Source of the DNA: Roseovarius sp. UBA3070
GTDB taxonomy: Bacteria; Pseudomonadota; Alphaproteobacteria; Rhodobacterales; Rhodobacteraceae
DNA length: 10,074 bases
Reading direction: 5' to 3'
Assembly (NCBI GenBank): GCA_002366775.1
Contig: DFBW01000095.1
Span: 1-10,074 of the forward strand
This document shows positions 5,304-10,074 of the stretch, piece by piece. Every line of letters starts with the position of its first letter. The first letter of the stretch is position 1. Below the pieces are notes generated by a model, which ran no database searches, had not been told where the DNA came from, and was given only the letters and a program-made list of their open reading frames with translations. Made by a program: the position numbers and the translations under genes.

Positions 5304-6290
5304 TTAATACCGCCGCTGAATCGGTTTACCCGATATGACACTCTTTTTCTTCTGCCTTTCACGCAGAAACACAAACAGACCTGACCCAAGGATCAACCCA
5401 ATACCGGCCAGCACGACGCCATTGGGCAAATCGCCCCAGATCATCCAGCCCCAAAATATCGCCAGCGGCAGCCCGGCGTATTCAAACGGGGCCACCGTCG
5501 CGGCATCCGCCATTCGGTAGGCCTGCGCCAGCGTATATCCCACGATGGCCGAGTTCAGCCCCAATCCCAGGAACAACCAGACATCGCGCCCTTCCGGCAT
5601 GACCCAGGCACGCAACAGAAAGATCAGGCTTTCGTTCTCCAGCCCCTCAGCATAGCGCCCATCACCGGCCACGGCCCAAAACCCCAGGCTGGCAATGATG
5701 AACGCGCCCTGTACATACACCGCCATGGCCGAGGCTTTGGAGGCCACGCCAAGCATGCGGGTCATCACCTGATTGAGCGCATAGGTTACAGCCCCGATCA
5801 CCGGCAAAAGGTAGATAACAAAGGGGGCGTCCCTCTCGGCGCTACTTTGCCAGGGCTGCGTCATAATCACCACTCCAAGTAGGCCGACCACCACCGCACC
5901 AATGCGCAATGGGCCCACTTTTTCACCCAACAAGGGGATGCTCAGAAGCGTGATGATCAATGGCGCCACAAAGAAAATCGCGGTGGTATCAGCAAGCGGA
6001 AGTGAGGCCAGCGCGGCAAAGAAGCTAAGATTGGCGATCACGATTAAGATGCCACGCAGCAGGTGCAACCAGGGTGTGTCGGTCTTCAGGATGCCCCAGC
6101 CGCCTTCCAGCTGAACGAAGATCAGGCTGAACAATATCCCAATGGTTGATCGGGTGAACACCATCTGATGCAACGGATAGCCGCCCGACAGAAGCTTGAT
6201 CAGCATATCGTTGAACGAAATCGCAACGATAGCAATCAAGATCAGGCCAATGCCAAGGCCGGGATTGTTGGCTTTGTCGTGCGTGGCCAT
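5304..6290 (-). CDS. DMT superfamily (EamA domain) transporter
   Basis: A 328-residue inner-membrane protein with the ten-helix DMT pattern made of two EamA repeats, about residues 12-145 and 158-310. The first repeat ends with the characteristic APLIITLLSIPLLGEKVG (109-126) and a Gly-rich helix; the second carries APFEYAGLPLAIFWGWMIWGD (267-287), the matching position. The tail RERQKKK is basic, fitting a cytoplasmic C-terminus. The ATG at 6290 has a full AAGGAGG seven bases upstream (6298-6304 on the plus strand), which rules out the longer in-frame start at 6398. These proteins move metabolites such as amino acids, nucleosides or cofactors; the substrate is unknown. It is first in a unit with the CaiB-like gene and divergent from the coxG-like gene, with a 136-base shared upstream region in which I find no convincing promoter. 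Confidence 0.92.
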   Translation of the reverse strand: MATHDKANNPGLGIGLILIAIVAISFNDMLIKLLSGGYPLHQMVFTRSTIGILFSLIFVQLEGGWGILKTDTPWLHLLRGILIVIANLSFFAALASLPLADTTAIFFVAPLIITLLSIPLLGEKVGPLRIGAVVVGLLGVVIMTQPWQSSAERDAPFVIYLLPVIGAVTYALNQVMTRMLGVASKASAMAVYVQGAFIIASLGFWAVAGDGRYAEGLENESLIFLLRAWVMPEGRDVWLFLGLGLNSAIVGYTLAQAYRMADAATVAPFEYAGLPLAIFWGWMIWGDLPNGVVLAGIGLILGSGLFVFLRERQKKKSVISGKPIQRRY

Positions 6291-6426
6291 GCGGGCGCCT
6301 CCTTTCCCATCCGCAGTAGCACGGCTTTTGGCGCTGGAACATATGTGTTTCACGCAAGCCATGCTTGGCGGGATGAAAGGCATGAGGTAGGGTGGCAAGA
6401 CGTATCAATTGGAGGAAATCAAACCC

Positions 6427-6930
6427 ATGAAAATGAGTGACGAACGCGACATTCAGGCCGACCGTGCCACCGTTTGGGCAGCCCTGCTCAGCCCCGAGGT
6501 TTTGAAGGAATGTGTGCCCGGCACGCAAGAGCTGACTGGCTCGCCCGAAGAGGGGTTTGATGCCGTGGTTGTGCAGAAAGTCGGCCCCGTGAAGGCCACA
6601 TTCAAAGGCCACGTTACCCTGTCTGATATGATTGAGCACGAAAGCCTGACATTAAGTGGAGAAGGCAAAGGCGGCGTGGCCGGTTTTGCCAAGGGGCAGG
6701 CCAATGTGCGCTTGGAGCAGAGCGACACCGGCACCCGTCTTATTTATGATGTTGAGGCCAAAGTAGGCGGCAAACTGGCGCAACTAGGCAGCCGCATTGT
6801 CGATGGCTTTGCCAAGAAAATGGCTGACCAGTTCTTTACCCGGCTTGAAGACGTCATCGAAGGCCCAAAGGACGGCGATGAGGCCCCTGAAGCCGAGAAG
6901 AAAGGCTGGTTAAAGAGGTTGATCAGTTAG
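6427..6930 (+). CDS. CoxG family SRPBCC-domain protein
   Basis: A 167-residue protein with one SRPBCC (START-like) ligand-binding domain, about residues 1-145. The block WAALLSPEVLKECVPGTQEL (17-36) is the hallmark of CoxG (N/D-P-E-V-L-x-x-C-I/V-PG), followed by VKATFKGHVTL, GEGKGGVAGFAKGQA and a final helix GSRIVDGFAKKMADQFF. A charged linker ends in KKGWLKRLIS, a short basic amphipathic tail that could touch the membrane. CoxG proteins serve CO dehydrogenase-like molybdenum enzymes by linking them to the membrane or quinones, but none of those subunits is nearby, so this orphan may serve a distant enzyme. The ATG at 6427 follows GGAGG by 11 bases, rather long; a TTG at 6409 overlaps that site and is rejected. 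Its last 8 bases overlap the convergent lipoprotein gene. Confidence 0.9.
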   Translation: MKMSDERDIQADRATVWAALLSPEVLKECVPGTQELTGSPEEGFDAVVVQKVGPVKATFKGHVTLSDMIEHESLTLSGEGKGGVAGFAKGQANVRLEQSDTGTRLIYDVEAKVGGKLAQLGSRIVDGFAKKMADQFFTRLEDVIEGPKDGDEAPEAEKKGWLKRLIS

Positions 6931-7612
6931 GCGGCTTGCCAATCACCGCTGCAATGCGTTTGCCAATTTCTGTACTGGCCTTGACCGACGGGTGGATCAT
7001 GTCAACCGCGTGATACGTCCGGTCGCCATGGGGCACCAGATCGGCCAGCGAAAGGAAGTGCACACCTGCATCCAGCCCTGCAAGTTGCTTTACCCGGCTT
7101 TCAAATTCATTGCCTTCATCTTTGCAGTACTCAATAGGAGAGCCAAGCCCGGGTGAGCGCAAATAGCCGACATACAAAACTTTTGCCCCGTCGTGGCGTA
7201 GTTTGGACACCAATCCGGGGATCACACCTTTGCGCCCGTCTTCGGAAATCAATCGCTCCATCTTGCCGCGGCACGCAAAGCATCCGCAGCCCAGCCACAG
7301 ATCATTGCCCCCGCCATTCAAAATGACCCAATCCCATTTGCCGGGGCGGTATTGTTTGGGAATGTTCAGACCCGCAGCACCTGAGATGGGCAACGCATAG
7401 ATCATCCGCGCGCCAACAACCGAGCGGTCAATCACCTGTTCGCCCAATTGCTTTTCCACCGAATGTGAGACCGCCTGGCCCTGGCCATGGTGCACGGCCA
7501 TCAGACTGTCGCCCATCAGCAGAATGCGCGCATGTTTCTCGCGCGTCACGTCCTCGCCACAGCCGGTAAGAACCAAGAATAGCGTCGCAATCCAGATGAA
7601 TGGTCGTGTCAT
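6923..7612 (-). CDS. SGNH/GDSL hydrolase-family lipoprotein
   Basis: A 229-residue predicted lipoprotein. The signal peptide MTRPFIWIATLFLVLTGC ends in an LTGC lipobox, with Cys18 lipidated after cleavage. The mature part has all the SGNH blocks: GDS with Ser36, Gly67 in VVGARM, GGND with Asn103, and D-x-x-H with Asp204 and His207. That is an intact triad for an esterase, lipase or acetyl-hydrolase acting outside the cytoplasmic membrane. An unusual insert right after the Asn block, GCGCFACRG, places Cys109, 111 and 114 beside the active site; Cys163 is a fourth. These could form disulfides or bind metal. The ATG at 7612 has only a weak ribosome binding site (GTGGGC 10 or more bases away), but the lipobox position supports this start over 7690. 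The substrate is unknown. Confidence 0.88.
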   Translation of the reverse strand: MTRPFIWIATLFLVLTGCGEDVTREKHARILLMGDSLMAVHHGQGQAVSHSVEKQLGEQVIDRSVVGARMIYALPISGAAGLNIPKQYRPGKWDWVILNGGGNDLWLGCGCFACRGKMERLISEDGRKGVIPGLVSKLRHDGAKVLYVGYLRSPGLGSPIEYCKDEGNEFESRVKQLAGLDAGVHFLSLADLVPHGDRTYHAVDMIHPSVKASTEIGKRIAAVIGKPPN

Positions 7613-7801
7613 ATCGTTGTTATGCCCACAGCGGTTTTGCGTGGCATTCCCTTTGCCCAGACGCCCCCGTCCAGATAAATTTGCGGCCACTATGGCCAGA
7701 TTGTGTCAGTAAAGCGACGGGAAATTCGGCCCAGCGCCCTGAACACAGTGTTTCCCAAGGCTACTCTGCATATATGAACAAAGGGTTCTGCCAAGACAAT
7801 C

Positions 7802-7841
7802 AATTGCACGCTGTGCGGATTGGCGTACATCAGGTGCAATT
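7802..7841. repeat. 8-bp inverted repeat AATTGCAC/GTGCAATT in the leader of the ABC operon
   Basis: AATTGCAC (7802-7809) and GTGCAATT (7834-7841) are perfect reverse complements with a 24-base spacer; a smaller GCAC-GCT-GTGC hairpin (7806-7816) overlaps the left arm. The right arm ends four bases before the AAAGG ribosome binding site (7846-7850) of the ATPase gene. Position suits a dimeric regulator's operator or an RNA structure affecting translation. Confidence 0.4.
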
Positions 7842-7858
7842 CAGCAAAGGTTCCGTCC

Positions 7859-8794
7859 ATGACCCAGATCGTCGAAATTACAGACCTGCGCAAAACCTAC
7901 AAAGGCGGGTTTGAGGCGCTCAAAGGCATTGATCTGACCATTCAAGAGGGCGAGATTCTGGCACTTCTTGGCCCCAATGGCGCCGGAAAAACCACCTTGA
8001 TTTCAATGCTTTGCGGCATCACAACCCCTTCGGGAGGATCGGCGCGGGTTGGTGGGCATGACATTGTCGCTGACTACCGTGCCGCGCGCAGCCTGATTGG
8101 GTTGGTACCCCAAGAAGTGGCGCTGGAGCCGTTTGAAAAGGTGCTCAACACCATACAGTTTTCGCGCGGCGTATTTGGCAAACCAAAGGACGATGCGCTG
8201 ATTGAACGTATTTTGCGGCAGCTGTCTCTTTGGGACAAACGCCATGCCCGCATCCGAGAGCTTTCAGGCGGAATGAAGCGCCGCGTGCTGATTGCCAAAG
8301 CCCTGTGCCACGAACCTCGTGTGCTTTTTCTGGATGAACCCACTGCCGGTGTTGATGTCGAATTGCGCCGCGATATGTGGCAGATCGTCGAGGGGCTGAA
8401 GGCCGATGGGGTGACCATCATTCTGACGACGCATTACATCGAAGAGGCCGAGGCGATTGCCGACCGAGTGGGCGTAATCAACAAGGGCGAGTTGCTGCTG
8501 GTTGAAGACAAAAGCGCGTTGATGGCGCGTATGGGGCGAAAATCGCTGCGGATTGACCTGCGCGAAGCGGTCAAAACTGTACCCAAAAATCTGGCTGAAT
8601 ATGATCTGGATCTTGCCAAAGATAACCTTTCCCTGACCTACAATTACGACGCGCGCGGCGAAGGCACAGGCATTACCCGCCTGTTGCAGGCATTGGCCAA
8701 AGAAGGGCTGCAACTGCGCGATCTGCACACCAGCCAATCCAGTCTGGAAGAAATCTTTGTCGGTCTGGTCAATGAAGAGGAGGATGCCGCATGA
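7859..8794 (+). CDS. ABC-2 type exporter, ATP-binding subunit
   Basis: A 311-residue ATPase of the DrrA/NodI/YadG type. It has Walker A GPNGAGKT (38-45), Q-loop Gln85 in LVPQE, signature LSGGMKRR (135-142), Walker B VLFLDEP (155-161) with Glu160, and H-loop His192 in TTHYIEEAE. About 100 further C-terminal residues end in [10 protein letters not shown], the usual tail of ABC-2 ATPases. It powers export through the permease encoded next. The ATG at 7859 follows AAAGG by 8 bases; the in-frame TTG at 7820 has no such site. The stop overlaps the permease start by ATGA, so the two are translationally coupled. The 246-base gap upstream is shared with the divergent lipoprotein gene and holds an 8-bp inverted repeat. 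Overall similarity suggests E. coli YadG, whose substrate is unknown; drugs, lipids or polysaccharides are all handled by relatives. Confidence 0.95.
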   Translation: MTQIVEITDLRKTYKGGFEALKGIDLTIQEGEILALLGPNGAGKTTLISMLCGITTPSGGSARVGGHDIVADYRAARSLIGLVPQEVALEPFEKVLNTIQFSRGVFGKPKDDALIERILRQLSLWDKRHARIRELSGGMKRRVLIAKALCHEPRVLFLDEPTAGVDVELRRDMWQIVEGLKADGVTIILTTHYIEEAEAIADRVGVINKGELLLVEDKSALMARMGRKSLRIDLREAVKTVPKNLAEYDLDLAKDNLSLTYNYDARGEGTGITRLLQALAKEGLQLRDLHTSQSSLEEIFVGLVNEEEDAA

Positions 8795-9552
8795 ACGTCT
8801 TTGCGATCAAAGCCATCTATATGTATGAGATGAAGCGTTTCTTCCGCACGTTGATGGAAAGCCTGCTGTCGCCGGTCATTTCCACCTCGCTCTATTTTGT
8901 GGTGTTTGGCGCCGCCATCGGCAGCCGCATTGATCAGGTCGAGGGCATCACATATGGCGCCTTTATCGTACCGGGGCTGATCATGCTGAGCGTGATGACC
9001 CAAGCCACCAGCAACGCCAGTTTCGGCATCTATTTCCCTAAATTCATCGGCACAATTTTTGAACTGCTGTCAGCGCCTGTGAGCTTTCTTGAAATCGTCA
9101 TCGGATATGTCGGTGCTGCGGCCACCAAGGCGCTTATGATCGGGATTATCATCTTGGCCACCGCATGGTTCTTTGTGGATATTCAGATCATGCATCCCTT
9201 TGCGATGCTGGCGTTTTTGATCCTGACCTGCCTGTCTTTTTCGCTGTTTGGCTTCATCATCGGCATTTGGGCTGACAACTTCCAACAGTTGCAATTGATC
9301 CCCCTGCTGATCATCACGCCGCTGATCTTTCTGGGTGGGTCATTTTATTCAATCACCATGTTGCCGCCTGTTTGGCAAACGATCACGCTGTTCAACCCGG
9401 TGGTGTATCTGATTTCGGGGTTCCGCTGGTCATTCTTTGGGCAGGCGGATGTGCCCGTGGGCCTGAGCCTGCTGGCGATTATGGGCTTTACGGCGCTGTG
9501 CATGGCGCTGGTCTGGTGGATCTTCAAATCGGGTTACAAAATCAAAAGCTGA
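8791..9552 (+). CDS. ABC-2 type exporter, permease subunit
   Basis: A 253-residue inner-membrane protein with six predicted membrane helices, about residues 24-43, 57-77, 105-127, 138-160, 167-187 and 226-246. The N-terminal amphipathic stretch [20 protein letters not shown] and the short GSFY-I--LP motif between helices 5 and 6 ([16 protein letters not shown], 181-196) are typical of the ABC2_membrane family, close in layout to YadH. The start codon overlaps the ATPase stop (ATGA) and has GAGGAGG about 7 bases upstream, inside the ATPase gene. With its partner it forms a complete half-size exporter; two copies of each would assemble. No binding protein or membrane-fusion gene is near, so export across the inner membrane only is the simplest reading. 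Confidence 0.94.
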   Translation: MNVFAIKAIYMYEMKRFFRTLMESLLSPVISTSLYFVVFGAAIGSRIDQVEGITYGAFIVPGLIMLSVMTQATSNASFGIYFPKFIGTIFELLSAPVSFLEIVIGYVGAAATKALMIGIIILATAWFFVDIQIMHPFAMLAFLILTCLSFSLFGFIIGIWADNFQQLQLIPLLIITPLIFLGGSFYSITMLPPVWQTITLFNPVVYLISGFRWSFFGQADVPVGLSLLAIMGFTALCMALVWWIFKSGYKIKS

Positions 9553-9643
9553 AACCAAACGCAGCGTCACTTTTCAGCCACATCACGGCGCGTGGATGGC
9601 TGGCGTCTTGTTTGCAGGCCGGTGGCACTTTACATCCACCTGC

Positions 9644-10074
9644 ATGAAGCACCTGATCCCCTTCGCCAAGTCCGAGCCTCTGGTCGCCGTGATCCGCCTT
9701 GCCGGGTCCATCGGGGGCACCAGCCGTTCTCAGCTCAATGATGAAACGCTTGGCCCGGTGATCGACAAGGCATTCAAGAAATCCAAACCGGCGGCTGTTG
9801 CCCTGGTCATCAATTCGCCGGGTGGATCACCTGTGCAATCCTCGCTGATTGCCGCGCGCATTCGCCGTTTGGCCGAGGAACACGCCGTGCCTGTGCACGC
9901 CTTTGTTGAGGACGTGGCTGCATCCGGTGGCTATTGGCTGGCTATTGCTGCCGATGACATCTGGGTTGATCGTGGGTCAATTGTTGGCTCCATCGGCGTT
10001 ATTTCTGCCGGGTTCGGCGCGCCGGTGCTGTTGGCCCGGCAAGGGATTGAACGGCGGGTGCATACATCGGTAAA
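9644..10074 (+). CDS. S49 family peptidase (SohB/SppA-like), N-terminal part cut by the window end
   Basis: The frame is open from 9644 to the right edge, giving 143 residues. VAVIRLAGSIG (14-24), LVINSPGGSPVQS (54-66), HAFVEDVAASGGYWLAIAAD (85-104) and GSIVGSIGVIS (111-121) are the consecutive S49 blocks. Ser94 in ASGGY is the catalytic nucleophile; the partner lysine of this Ser-Lys dyad normally lies about 50 residues later, beyond the window. Related enzymes cut leftover signal peptides or membrane protein fragments. There is no N-terminal membrane helix, so this is the short, soluble-looking type. The start is uncertain: ATG 9644 fits the usual short N-terminus, while an in-frame ATG at 9596 would add 16 residues; neither has a strong ribosome binding site. 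It follows the ABC permease by 91 bases on the same strand and may be co-transcribed. Confidence 0.9.
   Translation, partial: MKHLIPFAKSEPLVAVIRLAGSIGGTSRSQLNDETLGPVIDKAFKKSKPAAVALVINSPGGSPVQSSLIAARIRRLAEEHAVPVHAFVEDVAASGGYWLAIAADDIWVDRGSIVGSIGVISAGFGAPVLLARQGIERRVHTSV

Noticed and set aside
9548..9578. GCTGAAA/TTTCAGC inverted repeat at the end of the ABC permease as a terminator
   Set aside because: The 7-bp stem is AT-rich in half, has a 17-base loop, includes the stop codon and is not followed by a T-run. Too weak to call.
1..10074. Mobile element, CRISPR array, phage, toxin-antitoxin or defence island
   Set aside because: No transposase, integrase, repeat-spacer pattern, tRNA or terminal repeats seen on either strand. 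The genes are standard metabolic, transport and housekeeping families.

Overview
The window looks like chromosome of an alphaproteobacterium, most probably Rhodobacterales (marine Roseobacter type). The reasons are a TRAP transporter permease tail, an AefR-like TetR regulator, an orphan CoxG-family gene, an AMACR-like CaiB/BaiF gene next to a DMT exporter, a moderately GC-rich base composition, and a GC-palindrome followed by GGGGATATTT that resembles intergenic elements I know from this order. The placement is inference from gene families; no rRNA or other marker gene is present.

Layout. (1) 1-160 (+): C-terminus of a TRAP large permease. (2) 161-327: regulatory gap with a GC-rich inverted repeat, an 11-bp-phased direct repeat, a good sigma70-like promoter and a small inverted repeat over the ribosome binding site. 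It leads into (3) a TetR/AcrR repressor (328-945, +) with an unusual C-terminal cysteine cluster. (4) 1003-3044 (-): a two-gene operon, 3-mercaptopyruvate sulfurtransferase (sseA) then an aspartate/aromatic aminotransferase (tyrB-like), overlapping by one base. (5) 3188-3463 (-): a 91-residue glycine-rich protein of unknown function with its own candidate promoter and a clear intrinsic terminator. (6) 3587-4063 (-): smpB, the tmRNA partner in ribosome rescue. (7) 4195-6290 (-): a two-gene unit, DMT/EamA transporter then CaiB/BaiF-family acyl-CoA racemase/transferase. (8) 6427-6930 (+): CoxG/SRPBCC protein, divergent from the transporter. It converges, with an 8-base overlap, on (9) an SGNH/GDSL lipoprotein hydrolase (6923-7612, -). 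(10) 7859-9552 (+): an ABC-2 exporter, ATPase then permease with an ATGA overlap. (11) 9644-end (+): the start of an S49 (SohB/SppA-like) peptidase cut by the window edge.

How genes work together. The clearest functional pair is the aminotransferase plus sulfurtransferase: transamination of cysteine gives 3-mercaptopyruvate, the substrate of SseA. The ABC pair is a self-contained exporter. The DMT transporter and CaiB-like enzyme are co-transcribed by position, but their substrate cannot be read from sequence. Most of the window is ordinary housekeeping or accessory metabolism. I see no mobile element, CRISPR array, phage gene, RNA gene or defence cassette. The features that deserve follow-up are small: the Cys-rich TetR and its leader, the glycine-rich small protein, the Cys-motif SGNH lipoprotein, and the sulfur gene pair. 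No gene-free stretch exceeds 300 bases.
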